In this document: positions 7,913 through 15,881 of the stretch, piece by piece
Position numbering within the stretch: the stretch's first letter is position 1
Layout of the letters: the number at the start of each line of letters is the position of its first letter
Origin: JAVWHX01 sp036639875
Lineage (GTDB): Bacteria > Bacillota_I > Bacilli_A > Erysipelotrichales > Coprobacillaceae
Assembly (NCBI GenBank): GCA_036639875.1
Contig: JAVWHX010000032.1
Coordinates: forward strand, 1-26,750
Length of the DNA stretch: 26,750 nt
Direction: 5' to 3'
Program-made: the position numbers and the translations under genes
The notes under the pieces: model-generated
Told to the model about the DNA's origin: nothing
The model's input: the letters and a program-made list of their open reading frames with translations, nothing else
Database searches by the model: none

Positions 7913-8928
7913 TAATTAAAACCAAATAACTTTCTAGAAATAGCATAACCTGTTTTCAAAACTTTCTTACCAACTTTACTATCCATTTCCATTAATGACC
8001 CTAAAGTCGTATGTTTAACTGCTTTATATAGCTCTGGATTTTTTGTTTTTAAATATAACCATAAGTCATCTTTCTTTGCAAGATTTTCTGGTGTATTAGA
8101 TTTCACCAATAAAACTGTTGATACAGTTAAAATCATTGTTAAGTACTTAATCATATAATTACGTAATTTACGACTCTTTAAATTCATAACATCACAACAA
8201 TCAATCATCATTTTATTGACTTTAATCTGTTGATCAATACGTGAAATCATAATTGTTTCATTAACTGATTGATCATCTCTACCAATAAAGTAACGATATA
8301 AATCAACATCTAAATAATATAAAGTTGTAACATAAGGTAATGGTTGATATACAAATAAATTATCAACATAGAATGTATGTTTAGGCAATTCAAGATTACA
8401 ATTTCTAAGCATTTGTGTACGATAAATAACACTATGCATTAATAGATTTTGTTGAGGATAAAAATGTTTCACATCATACCATCTAAAGATTCTATTCTGT
8501 GGTAATGCATTTGTATATCTAATAACACTTGTTTTATTTTCACTTACTTTTTCATAAACATAATTCGCAATCATAACATCTAAAATTTCATTGCGACTAT
8601 ATAATTCTTTTAATGTTTCAATAACCTTTACAAGCGCTGATTGATCAAACCAATCATCACTATCAAGAACTTTATAATAAAGTCCTGTTGCATTCTTTAG
8701 TCCTGTATTTACAGCTTGACCATGACCACCATTTTCTTGATGAACACATTTAATTGTTTCTGGATACTTAGCAGCATACTCATCACCAATACGAGCAGTA
8801 TCATCTTTAGATCCATCATTAACAATAATAACTTCTACATCATCCTTTAATATCAAACAAGATTCAATCGCTTTTGCCATATATTCTTGTGAATTATAAC
8901 AAGGAATAGCAATAGATAAATATTTCAT
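7912..8928 (-). CDS. Family 2 glycosyltransferase
   Basis: GT-A fold glycosyltransferase of 338 residues acting at the cytosolic membrane face. It opens with LSIAIPCYNSQEYM; VEVIIVNDGSKDDT binds the nucleotide, HQENGGHGQAVNTGL follows, and DSDD at residues 89-92 (VLDSDDWFD) is the metal-binding DxD. The C-terminal about 200 residues are less conserved and contain HFYPQQNLLMHSVIYR. The RBS AGGAGG overlaps the stop codon of the UDP-galactopyranose mutase gene, and the end overlaps the PAP2-like gene. It may use UDP-galactofuranose made by the upstream mutase; the acceptor is unknown. Confidence 0.88.
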   Translation of the reverse strand: MKYLSIAIPCYNSQEYMAKAIESCLILKDDVEVIIVNDGSKDDTARIGDEYAAKYPETIKCVHQENGGHGQAVNTGLKNATGLYYKVLDSDDWFDQSALVKVIETLKELYSRNEILDVMIANYVYEKVSENKTSVIRYTNALPQNRIFRWYDVKHFYPQQNLLMHSVIYRTQMLRNCNLELPKHTFYVDNLFVYQPLPYVTTLYYLDVDLYRYFIGRDDQSVNETIMISRIDQQIKVNKMMIDCCDVMNLKSRKLRNYMIKYLTMILTVSTVLLVKSNTPENLAKKDDLWLYLKTKNPELYKAVKHTTLGSLMEMDSKVGKKVLKTGYAISRKLFGFN

Positions 8929-8938
8929 AGTTGTCCTC

Positions 8939-10075
8939 CTATAATTGTTTAACTAGTTTTAATGCTTCTTCAACAATTCCATCAATATTATAATATTTAT
9001 ATTGAGCTAATCTTCCTAAAAAATAGAAATTAGAAAAAGGTTTCATTAAATCCACATATTTTTGATACATAGCATTATTTTCGTCATTCATAATTGCATA
9101 ATAAGGAACTTGTGAACTGTCTTCATAAACACGAGGATATTCCTTAACAATAGTTGTCTCATTTGAAACTTGACCAGTTAAATGCTTAAATTCCGTAATA
9201 CGTGTAAAGTCTTCACTAACAGTATAATTAACAACACTGTGTCCTTGATAATCTTCTAAAGCATAATGTTCAAAATCAAAATATAAAGAACGATAAGGTA
9301 ACTTCCCTAACTTATGATTAAAGAAATCATCAATAGCTCCTGTAAAGATAATTTGACCATTAAATTCTTTTCCTTCTATATAAACCTTTTGATTTTCAAA
9401 ATCAAAATTAATTATTTTTTTAGCATCTTTTCTTAATTGGACTTCAATAAGAGGATGATCTAACATCTTTTTAAATAATTCAGTATATCCATCTAAAGGC
9501 AAACCTTGATATGTATCTTGAAAATAGCGATTATCAGTAGAAATTAATACTGGAACTCTAGCAGTTACACTTTGATCCACTTCTTCTGGTTTTTGTCCCC
9601 ATTGTTTCATTGTATACTTTAAGAATATATTTTGATAAACATAATCAGCAACTTCTCTAATTCCCTTAGAAGTACTCTTTTGAAGTTCTAAAATTGGAAC
9701 CCTCGCATTTTCACCATAAGCTTCAATTAATTCTTTCTTTAACTCATTTCCCTTTTCTTCACCAAATACAATCATTAAAGTATTTAAGTTAAATGGGACT
9801 GGAATGATTTTATCGTATACACGTGCTACAACTTCATGTTGATAATCATACCACTTTGTATATTCAGACAAAAAATCATAAACCTCTTTATTATTTGTAT
9901 GAAATATATGCGGTCCATATTTATGAATCAAAATTCCATGTTCATTATATTCATCATAACAGTTTCCACCTATATGATTTCTCTTTTCAATAATCTTTAC
10001 TTTCTTCCCTTGTTCAGCAAGTTTTCTCGCTACAACACTCCCAGCAAAACCAGCACCTACAATTACAACATCCAT
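8939..10075 (-). CDS. glf: UDP-galactopyranose mutase
   Basis: Flavoenzyme that converts UDP-galactopyranose to UDP-galactofuranose, the donor for furanose galactose in surface glycans. At 378 residues it has normal bacterial length. The N-terminal Rossmann FAD motif is VIVGAGFAGSVVA, followed by IEKRNHIGGNCYD and YGPHIFHTN, all signature stretches. The RVPV...DNRYFQDTYQGLP region and the C-terminal YFLGRLAQYKYYNID are also characteristic. It begins 4 nt after the GNAT gene ends and is followed by a glycosyltransferase, so the operon likely builds a galactofuranose-containing polymer or glycolipid. Translation start ATG 10075 is the conserved family start (MDVVIVGAG). Confidence 0.96.
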   Translation of the reverse strand: MDVVIVGAGFAGSVVARKLAEQGKKVKIIEKRNHIGGNCYDEYNEHGILIHKYGPHIFHTNNKEVYDFLSEYTKWYDYQHEVVARVYDKIIPVPFNLNTLMIVFGEEKGNELKKELIEAYGENARVPILELQKSTSKGIREVADYVYQNIFLKYTMKQWGQKPEEVDQSVTARVPVLISTDNRYFQDTYQGLPLDGYTELFKKMLDHPLIEVQLRKDAKKIINFDFENQKVYIEGKEFNGQIIFTGAIDDFFNHKLGKLPYRSLYFDFEHYALEDYQGHSVVNYTVSEDFTRITEFKHLTGQVSNETTIVKEYPRVYEDSSQVPYYAIMNDENNAMYQKYVDLMKPFSNFYFLGRLAQYKYYNIDGIVEEALKLVKQL

Positions 10076-10079
10076 ATTC

Positions 10080-10670
10080 TCACCCTTTCTTGTCTATCAT
10101 ACCATAGTCTTTATCATTTGAATATAGTATTTCCGTTATCAAAGCATCAGATATATCACAAAATGGTATGATTTCTGTAATTTTATGATAATCCAACAAG
10201 TATTTTTCCATATATATAACATCTAGCCACTCATTAAACTTATATCCACAACGATGTAAATGTCCAACTTTTTTAAACCCAAAACGTTTATGAAATTCTT
10301 CACTCTTTTGATTAGGATATGTAATACAAGCATATAAAGTCTGGATATTCATGACTTTTAGTATTTCAAAAAGCTTTATATAAAGTTCTTTTGCAATTCC
10401 TTGTCTATGATAATCTTTATCTATATAAACAGATAATTCATAGCTATATTGATAGCCTATACGTGAACGAAATTGCGAAGCATAAGCATAACCAACAACT
10501 TGATTATCTATCTCAGCAACAAGATAAGGATCAGTTACTTTTATTCTCTCTTTCATTTCATCTACACTAGGAACATCATATTCAAAACTAATATCTGTAT
10601 TCACAACATAATAAGCATAGATCTTTTGAATTGATAATGCATCATCTAAAGTCGCTATTCTTATTTTCAT
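10080..10670 (-). CDS. GNAT acetyltransferase, phosphinothricin-acetyltransferase-like
   Basis: N-acetyltransferase of 196 residues. It starts KIRIATLDDALSIQKIYAYYV and keeps NTDISFEY, typical of the PAT/bar-like branch. The acetyl-CoA pyrophosphate loop is YHRQGIAKELY, followed by ITYPNQKSEEFHKRFGF. The C-terminal 35 residues extend beyond the usual domain. It heads the operon with glf, GT2 and the PAP2-like gene and has a good promoter. Whether it modifies a sugar amine, an amino acid or an antimicrobial is not evident, and family resemblance alone does not establish herbicide resistance. Confidence 0.85.
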   Translation of the reverse strand: MKIRIATLDDALSIQKIYAYYVVNTDISFEYDVPSVDEMKERIKVTDPYLVAEIDNQVVGYAYASQFRSRIGYQYSYELSVYIDKDYHRQGIAKELYIKLFEILKVMNIQTLYACITYPNQKSEEFHKRFGFKKVGHLHRCGYKFNEWLDVIYMEKYLLDYHKITEIIPFCDISDALITEILYSNDKDYGMIDKKG

Positions 10671-10699
10671 GATCTCACATCCATTTCTTAATCCTTGTT

Positions 10700-10728
10700 A
10701 TTATACACCAAATATAACCAAGGAGCAA
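10700..10728 (-). promoter_or_regulatory. Promoter of the GNAT-glf-GT2-PAP2 operon
   Basis: Minus strand -35 TTGCTC (10728-10723), 17-bp spacer, -10 TATAAT (10705-10700), 29 nt before ATG 10670. Confidence 0.65.
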
Positions 10729-10776
10729 TGTCGTTCAACCAAAGAATATCTAAAGAAAAATGAAAAAAACATAAAA

Positions 10777-10804
10777 AATGGACATTATCTAAACCTTGTC
10801 CATT
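10777..10804 (-). terminator. Terminator after the Rpn-like gene
   Basis: Perfect 8-bp arms AATGGACA/TGTCCATT, loop 12 nt, followed by a T-rich tract on the minus strand. It separates the Rpn-like gene from the GNAT promoter. Confidence 0.7.
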
Positions 10805-10825
10805 AGTATTATTCTAAAACAACTT

Positions 10826-11710
10826 TTACATCCGTAACATCTCTATTTTTAATTCATCATATGTTAATTCTTTAAAAATAAGCTTAAAAACTTTATCTAG
10901 TTGTTTTTCATTGCATGCACTTAACCATTCTAAGTTTTCAACATTGTATTCCTCTTGTATCAATAATTTAGCTTTATTTAATCGTTCTGTTCTTATCCCA
11001 TTAACTTCACCTTCGACATAACGTTCTTCCATCTTATCATTAATTAAACACCTATCTCTTTCCATCGCAATATATTTATAGTATTCCTCTGATTCTATAA
11101 ACTGCTTATATATCTCTACAACTTCTTTCGCTAATGGACTTTCTTGTTCCTCTTTATGTACTTCTTCATTTTTAAACAATCTCATCACTTGATGTATATC
11201 ACTCCTTATAACTTCCATCTCTTCTTCCTCCATTTTCTCTATCTGAATTATATTCATTGTGATTAATCCCTTTTCTAATAAGACTTGATACCTTTTATCA
11301 TACAATTCTAACTTATGTTGATAATGATTAAAGTTTTGTATTGGTTTTCCTGTATAAATAATCAACTGTCTTACCTTACTTATTTCATGCGTTGTTTCCT
11401 TTCCTATCATCTGTTTTTCTATCAACCTCATTGCATAGACTTGAAACCTTTTCATATCACTGGTTGTCATATTTCCATTTTGCATTTCAATATTGTAATA
11501 TCTATACTTATCATCTCTTATAACAATATCCATAACATATTTCTTACCATCTTTAAAAGTACTATATGTATCACTATTTTCTATCGTTGTAAAAGTAATA
11601 GTGTCATCATGGGTTAGATACTTACATATCTCTAATCTTAATTGACTACAATGATACATAAGGTAATGAAAGAAATAATCAGAACAAAAATCTGAAACTT
11701 TATTATACAT
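10826..11710 (-). CDS. Rpn/PD-(D/E)XK nuclease family protein (putative transposase-like)
   Basis: Member of the Rpn/PDDEXK_2 family, proteins of 250-350 residues often labelled putative transposases; Rpn enzymes are DNA endonucleases that promote recombination. The probable active site is Asp61 (MDIVIRDD) with Glu75-x-Gln77 (YYNIEMQNG), the family's ExQ variant. The usual opening D-x-x-FK-x-x-FG motif is replaced by VSDFCSDYFFHYLMY, so this copy may be diverged. The C-terminal part (MEERYVEGEVNGIRTE) resembles the EGEAKGIEEG region common in the family. It has 294 residues and stands alone with its own terminator. No inverted repeats mark it as a mobile unit. Confidence 0.75.
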   Translation of the reverse strand: MYNKVSDFCSDYFFHYLMYHCSQLRLEICKYLTHDDTITFTTIENSDTYSTFKDGKKYVMDIVIRDDKYRYYNIEMQNGNMTTSDMKRFQVYAMRLIEKQMIGKETTHEISKVRQLIIYTGKPIQNFNHYQHKLELYDKRYQVLLEKGLITMNIIQIEKMEEEEMEVIRSDIHQVMRLFKNEEVHKEEQESPLAKEVVEIYKQFIESEEYYKYIAMERDRCLINDKMEERYVEGEVNGIRTERLNKAKLLIQEEYNVENLEWLSACNEKQLDKVFKLIFKELTYDELKIEMLRM

Positions 11711-11840
11711 ATATTTAATCCTCCTACTTCTATATACGTATAAAATTTCATTTTTTCTTCAAAAAACTTTAAATATTTTTATTTTCTTACAACTATTATA
11801 CATTTTAAAACATTTATATGCAATAAGCAAATACCTTGAC

Positions 11841-11877
11841 AAAAGAAAAGATATCAAACGATACCTATTTCTTTTCT
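11841..11877 (-). terminator. Terminator at the end of the exonuclease gene
   Basis: Minus-strand hairpin GGTATC-GTTT-GATATC followed by a T-rich run, extended by an A/T-rich flank; the stop codon at 11865 lies in the stem. Confidence 0.6.
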
Positions 11878-12767
11878 TCAAGTAATTTTAAATATTCATT
11901 TTCATGAATTATTTTTAAATCTTGACCTTGTTTAATTAATTGCAAAGCTTTCCTTACTTTTTTGTTTTCTTTACCAAAACGAACTTTATGATAACCTTGC
12001 TTTCCAATAACTAAATAATTAGTTTGAGTACTCACTTGATGACTAGATAAACCACTAACTTCTTTTGTTTTTTCTTCTAAGATATCTTTTGATATAGAAA
12101 GTTTACCTGTAAAACATACAGACTGATGATATAACATAGCATCTTTTCTATGTGTCAATTCTAATAATTGACAAGCAACATCTGCAGAAATAATATTTCT
12201 ATAATAATTAGCCTTCATTTCGCCAAATTCCAAATGAAAATGATTATGTAGTTGTTCAAGGGTTTCAACTTTTGTTTCTTTTATCATATGAACCAATAAG
12301 TTTGCACAGGCTCTAGCATCTTCTAAAGCATGATGAGCATTAAACTCAAATCCTACCAATTCAGATAAAGTCTTCAAATTATATTTTTGTAATTCTGGAT
12401 ATATCAAATGTGCTAGAACATTTGTACAAGACATTCTAATCTCAGGATAAGTTATTCGTAAGGCTTTCAAAGTATCTCTTAAATGCATCATATCACCTTG
12501 AATATCATGAGAAACAATAATTGCATTCTCAAAATATCCTTTTATTTCTTTCCATACTTCAGCAAATGATCTTTCATTTAATAATGATTTTGTTCTTATT
12601 TTATGAACTTTATAACGATACATATCATAACTCAAATCTTTTGGTTTTATCAATGAATAATAAGAAGATACTTCTTTTTGGTCAATCAGTTCTACAATTC
12701 CAATGGCACAAATACTCGTAGGATCTTGGTTCAACACTTCTATATCAAAAACAACTATTCTTTCCAC
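11865..12767 (-). CDS. DnaQ-like 3'-5' exonuclease with C-terminal BRCT domain
   Basis: Probable DEDDh exonuclease (300 residues) acting on DNA ends. Exo I is FDIEVLN (Asp-x-Glu), Exo II lies around VSHDIQGDMMHLRDTL, and Exo III is HHALEDARACANL, with His and Asp spaced as in DEDDh enzymes. Residues about 215-295 form a BRCT domain (VCFTGKLSISKD, then TNYLVIGKQGYHKVRFGKE), as in NAD-dependent ligases and some DnaQ fusions. It starts at GTG 12767, inside the end of the RNase HI gene (13-bp overlap, GGA 5 nt upstream), so the two are co-translated. The pair may deal with RNA-DNA hybrids and flaps in repair; this is inference from context. Confidence 0.88.
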   Translation of the reverse strand: MERIVVFDIEVLNQDPTSICAIGIVELIDQKEVSSYYSLIKPKDLSYDMYRYKVHKIRTKSLLNERSFAEVWKEIKGYFENAIIVSHDIQGDMMHLRDTLKALRITYPEIRMSCTNVLAHLIYPELQKYNLKTLSELVGFEFNAHHALEDARACANLLVHMIKETKVETLEQLHNHFHLEFGEMKANYYRNIISADVACQLLELTHRKDAMLYHQSVCFTGKLSISKDILEEKTKEVSGLSSHQVSTQTNYLVIGKQGYHKVRFGKENKKVRKALQLIKQGQDLKIIHENEYLKLLEEKK

Positions 12768-13351
12768 TTTATTCCAACAGCTCTTTTCGCCAACTTATCA
12801 GCAACTTCATTATACATATCACCACTATGTGCTAATACTTTTACAAATGAAATTTGAATCTTTTGACGACTTTCTTTAATAAAATTCTGATAAGCAATTG
12901 TCCCTGTTTTATTAGCTCTCCAAGTTCCATTAGCCCACTTTTCAATACCTTCATAATCATAATAAATACAAACAAGTTTATATCCATTATCAATAGCATA
13001 TCTAATCGCAACTTCACTTCCCATTATCTCTCCAGCCACATTTCGCATAGAAACATATTCTTCTTCAGTACCTTTTCCATAGAACTGTTGAATCACTTGT
13101 TGACCATCTAATAAGACACAACCATAACCATATACTTTTGTTTTGATATTATAACTCCCATCAACATAAGCAATCAATCCATCAATTGTATCTTCAACTT
13201 TTGTTTCCTCTATGTATTCAAGAGCCATTTCTCTTGTTGGAAATGATTTATAAAGTGCCCCTTTAAACCCCTTCACTTGTTTTTCACATTCTTCCCAAGT
13301 TAAGAATATTCCTATTTTCTTTCCATTTTTTACTGCATAATATTTACTCAT
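12755..13351 (-). CDS. rnhA: Ribonuclease HI with N-terminal viroplasmin-type hybrid-binding domain
   Basis: Cuts the RNA strand of RNA-DNA hybrids. The N-terminal 45 residues (KYYAVKNGKKIGIFLTWEEC) are the caulimovirus-VI/viroplasmin domain that binds hybrids in eukaryote-like RNase H1. The catalytic domain follows: Asp in IAYVDGSYN, Glu in AGEIMGSE, Asp in IYYDYEGIEKW, and the last Asp in EVADKLAKRA. I use ATG 13351 (198 residues) because GGAGG stands 8 nt upstream; a longer frame from TTG 13366 would place its start on the Shine-Dalgarno itself. It overlaps the exonuclease gene downstream. Confidence 0.92.
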   Translation of the reverse strand: MSKYYAVKNGKKIGIFLTWEECEKQVKGFKGALYKSFPTREMALEYIEETKVEDTIDGLIAYVDGSYNIKTKVYGYGCVLLDGQQVIQQFYGKGTEEEYVSMRNVAGEIMGSEVAIRYAIDNGYKLVCIYYDYEGIEKWANGTWRANKTGTIAYQNFIKESRQKIQISFVKVLAHSGDMYNEVADKLAKRAVGIKWKE

Positions 13352-13413
13352 TGAAAAAACCTCCAACTTTATTATAATGATTAATTAAGTCTTTGGCTAG
13401 TCTAAATATCATA

Positions 13414-13442
13414 TTGTGATAAATTGGAATAATTGTTATAAT
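13414..13442 (+). promoter_or_regulatory. pepT promoter with extended -10
   Basis: -35 TTGTGA (13414-13419), 17-bp spacer, -10 TATAAT (13437-13442) preceded by TGT. The start codon lies 22 nt downstream. Confidence 0.75.
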
Positions 13443-13463
13443 GGAATAGAAAGGAAGACCGTT

Positions 13464-14708
13464 ATGAAAATAGAAAATAGATTTTTGAAATATGTAAGTA
13501 TTAATACTCAATCTGATCCTTATTCTACAACATATCCTTCAACAACTTGTCAAAAAGATCTTGCTGAATTCTTAGTTGAAGAAATGGAAATCTTAGGATT
13601 TAAGAATGTTTATTTAAGTGAATATGGTGTTGTTTATGGAACAATTCCTAGTAATAATGATAATATTGGTGATGTCATTGGATTTATTGCACATCTAGAT
13701 ACATCAAGTGATGCAAGTGGAGAAAATATCAAACCAAAGATTATAAGAGATTATGATGGAAGTCGTATTATGCTTAATGATATGAATGAAGAGTTATATT
13801 TAGACAGAGAAGATTTTAGTGATTTAAACAAAGTCATTTCTCATGATATTATTACAACTGATGGAACTACACTTTTAGGTGGAGATGATAAAGCTGGGAT
13901 TGCTGTGATTATGAGTATGGCTGAATATTTATTTAAGCATCCAGAATTCAGACACAATGATATTCAAATTGCGTTTACTCCTGATGAAGAAGTTGGTCGC
14001 GGAACTGAACATTTTGATATTGAAAGATTCAATGCTGATTATGCTTATACCGTTGATGGTGGAGATATCAATGAATTTTATTTTGAAAACTTTAATGCTT
14101 ATGGTGTTACTGTTGATATTGCTGGAAAAAGTATTCATCCTGGTAATGCCAAAGATAAGATGATTAATTCTTTAAATGTTGGAATTGAATTTGATAATAT
14201 GTTACCTCAAAATAAGAAACCTGAATTTACTGATGGATATGATGGTTTTCATCATTTAAATCATATGAAAGGTAGCGTTGAGAAAACGCATTTAGAATAT
14301 ATTGTTAGAGATCATGATTTTTCTAAAATCAAAGAACAACTTAATGATTTCAAACGTATTCAAGCTTATTTAAATAGTCAATATGGTCAACAACTTGTTG
14401 AGATTACAATGACTGAACAATATTTGAATATGAAAGATATTATTGCTGAACATCCTCATATTGTAGAACAAGTTGAAAATGCTATGTATGATGTTGGATT
14501 AACACCATCGATTGTTCCTATTCGTGGTGGTACTGATGGAGCAAGATTATCATACAAAGGTTTACCTTGTCCAAATCTTGGGACTGGTGGATTTAATTGT
14601 CATGGACCTTATGAATTTGTATCTATTACAATGATGAAAAAAGGTGTAGAATTACTCTTAAGATTAATAAAAAATAATGTAAGTGATAAAGAAGACATTC
14701 CTTTTTAA
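13464..14708 (+). CDS. pepT: Peptidase T (tripeptide aminopeptidase)
   Basis: Di-zinc M20-family aminopeptidase that removes the N-terminal residue of tripeptides in the cytosol. It has 414 residues, as usual. Metal and catalytic residues are visible in order: His/Asp in IAHLDTSSDASG, Asp in LLGGDDKAGIAV, Glu-Glu in TPDEEVGRG, Asp in YTVDGGDINE, and the C-terminal His in GGFNCHGPYEF. SIHPGNAK and PIRGGTDGARLSYKGLPCP are further family signatures. I use ATG 13464, with AAAGGAAG about 8 nt upstream; an earlier in-frame start at 13416 overlaps the promoter. It is the first plus-strand gene after a long minus-strand run and ends in its own terminator. Confidence 0.96.
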   Translation: MKIENRFLKYVSINTQSDPYSTTYPSTTCQKDLAEFLVEEMEILGFKNVYLSEYGVVYGTIPSNNDNIGDVIGFIAHLDTSSDASGENIKPKIIRDYDGSRIMLNDMNEELYLDREDFSDLNKVISHDIITTDGTTLLGGDDKAGIAVIMSMAEYLFKHPEFRHNDIQIAFTPDEEVGRGTEHFDIERFNADYAYTVDGGDINEFYFENFNAYGVTVDIAGKSIHPGNAKDKMINSLNVGIEFDNMLPQNKKPEFTDGYDGFHHLNHMKGSVEKTHLEYIVRDHDFSKIKEQLNDFKRIQAYLNSQYGQQLVEITMTEQYLNMKDIIAEHPHIVEQVENAMYDVGLTPSIVPIRGGTDGARLSYKGLPCPNLGTGGFNCHGPYEFVSITMMKKGVELLLRLIKNNVSDKEDIPF

Positions 14709-14728
14709 GAAAATGTCTTCTTTTCTTA
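14691..14728 (+). terminator. pepT terminator
   Basis: Arms GAAGACATT (14691-14699) and AATGTCTTC (14712-14720) followed by TTTTCTTATTTTTT; the stem begins inside the last codons of pepT. Confidence 0.8.
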
Positions 14729-14738
14729 TTTTTTGTAG

Positions 14739-14744
14739 TATAAT
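14739..14744 (+). promoter_or_regulatory. -10 box for the lipid kinase gene
   Basis: TATAAT 21 nt before the GTG start at 14765, directly after the pepT terminator; the -35 is not convincing. Confidence 0.4.
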
Positions 14745-14764
14745 GGTGTAAAGGAAGTGATTAT

Positions 14765-15661
14765 GTGAAAACATGTTTATTTATCATTAATCCGAGTTCT
14801 GGTACCAAAACAATTCAAAAAAAATTAGATAAAATGATTGGTCAAATGGTGTTACAACAAATCATAAACCATGTTGATATCTTTTATACTGAGAAAAAAG
14901 ACGATGCTTATTATCGTTGTTTAGATATTCAGGAATCTGATTATGATTTTATTGTAAGTGTTGGTGGTGATGGAACGGTTAATGAAATTATTAATGGTTT
15001 AGTGGAAAAGAAAATAAAAACACCATTAGCAATATTGCCTGGTGGTACGGTTAATGATTTTGCTAATCATTTAAAATTACCATTAACTCCTAAGAATTTT
15101 ATAAAAATGATTAAAGATATGAATATTATAAGTGTTGATATTGGAAATGTGAATGGAAGATATTTTGCAAATGTATTAGCTGGTGGAATGTTTAGTGATA
15201 TTAGTTTTCAAGTGAGTAAAGGTGAAAAGGAAATATTTGGACCGATTGCCTATTATTTAAGTGGAATAAGACAATTACCAAGTCAACTTTCTACTCATCT
15301 TCATCTTAAAATCAAGACTGAGAATGAGGAATTTGAAGAGGATGCTCGTTTATTTATGATTACCAATACATCTCAAGTTGGTGGATTTAAAGACATTGCT
15401 CCACATGCTAATATTCAAGATGGACAAATGGATTTATTAATCATAAAGAAATGTTCTACTCCTGAACTCATTTCTATTTTAAAGGATTATACATTTACCT
15501 CACATACAAATAGTAAATTTACACATTATTTACAAGCTAAAGATATTTATATTGAATGTGATAAGGATATCATATATGACATTGATGGCGAAGAAGGAAC
15601 AAGCCTGCCTATTCACGTTACTGTTGAAGAACTTGCATTAAACCTCATAATACCAAAATAG
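14765..15661 (+). CDS. Diacylglycerol kinase-like lipid kinase (YegS/BmrU/DgkB family)
   Basis: ATP-dependent lipid kinase, 298 residues, with the DAGK catalytic domain at the N-terminus. FIINPSSGTK opens the domain, GGDGTVNE (67-74) is the nucleotide-binding loop, and GGTVNDFA (93-100) is the second signature. The C-terminal beta-rich half contains GGFKDIAPHANIQDGQMDLL and DIDGEEG, as in YegS and DgkB. In Gram-positives DgkB recycles diacylglycerol released during lipoteichoic acid synthesis; that role is plausible here but YegS-like sphingoid or PG specificity cannot be excluded. It starts at GTG 14765 with AAGGAAG 7 nt upstream. It converges on the PspC gene and shares a bidirectional terminator. 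Confidence 0.9.
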   Translation: MKTCLFIINPSSGTKTIQKKLDKMIGQMVLQQIINHVDIFYTEKKDDAYYRCLDIQESDYDFIVSVGGDGTVNEIINGLVEKKIKTPLAILPGGTVNDFANHLKLPLTPKNFIKMIKDMNIISVDIGNVNGRYFANVLAGGMFSDISFQVSKGEKEIFGPIAYYLSGIRQLPSQLSTHLHLKIKTENEEFEEDARLFMITNTSQVGGFKDIAPHANIQDGQMDLLIIKKCSTPELISILKDYTFTSHTNSKFTHYLQAKDIYIECDKDIIYDIDGEEGTSLPIHVTVEELALNLIIPK

Positions 15662-15683
15662 GAGCAGATTTATCTGCTCCTAT
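15658..15683. terminator. Bidirectional terminator between the lipid kinase and pspC-like genes
   Basis: Perfect 11-bp arms ATAGGAGCAGA/TCTGCTCCTAT with a TTTA loop; CTTTTT follows on plus and TTTT on minus. It serves both convergent genes. Confidence 0.85.
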
Positions 15684-15687
15684 CTTT

Positions 15688-15879
15688 TTATTGATATGGA
15701 TTTTTAGGCATAATAATTGATGCAACCAAATAAGCAATCAATCCTGAACCCCATCCAAAACATAATACAACTGCACCTAATCTTACAATTGTAGGATCAA
15801 CATCGAAGTATTCTGCAATACCACCACATACACCACATATCATAATATCTCTTCTTGATCTATATAATCTTTTATTCAC
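15688..15879 (-). CDS. PspC-domain small membrane protein
   Basis: A 63-residue stand-alone PspC domain: RLYRSRRDIMICGVCGGIAEYF, shown as RLYRSRRD and GVCGGIAEYF, then DPTIVRLGAVVL and a second hydrophobic segment ending IIMPKNP. Such proteins sit in the cytoplasmic membrane and take part in envelope-stress responses (phage shock, LiaFSR-like systems). Start is GTG 15879 with GGAGGG 6 nt upstream, 2 nt after the DUF4097 stop, so it is the last gene of the PadR-HAAS-DUF4097-PspC operon. Whether it works as sensor or effector is not known. Confidence 0.9.
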   Translation of the reverse strand: MNKRLYRSRRDIMICGVCGGIAEYFDVDPTIVRLGAVVLCFGWGSGLIAYLVASIIMPKNPYQ

Positions 15880-15881
15880 TT

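Noticed and set aside
9836..10171. 111-codon open frame on the plus strand over the glf/GNAT junction
   Set aside because: It is antisense to two conserved enzymes; the predicted peptide is low-complexity hydrophobic, with no RBS.
10826..11710. Complete insertion sequence around the Rpn-like gene
   Set aside because: No terminal inverted repeats or target duplication were found flanking it; the nearby hairpin is its terminator.
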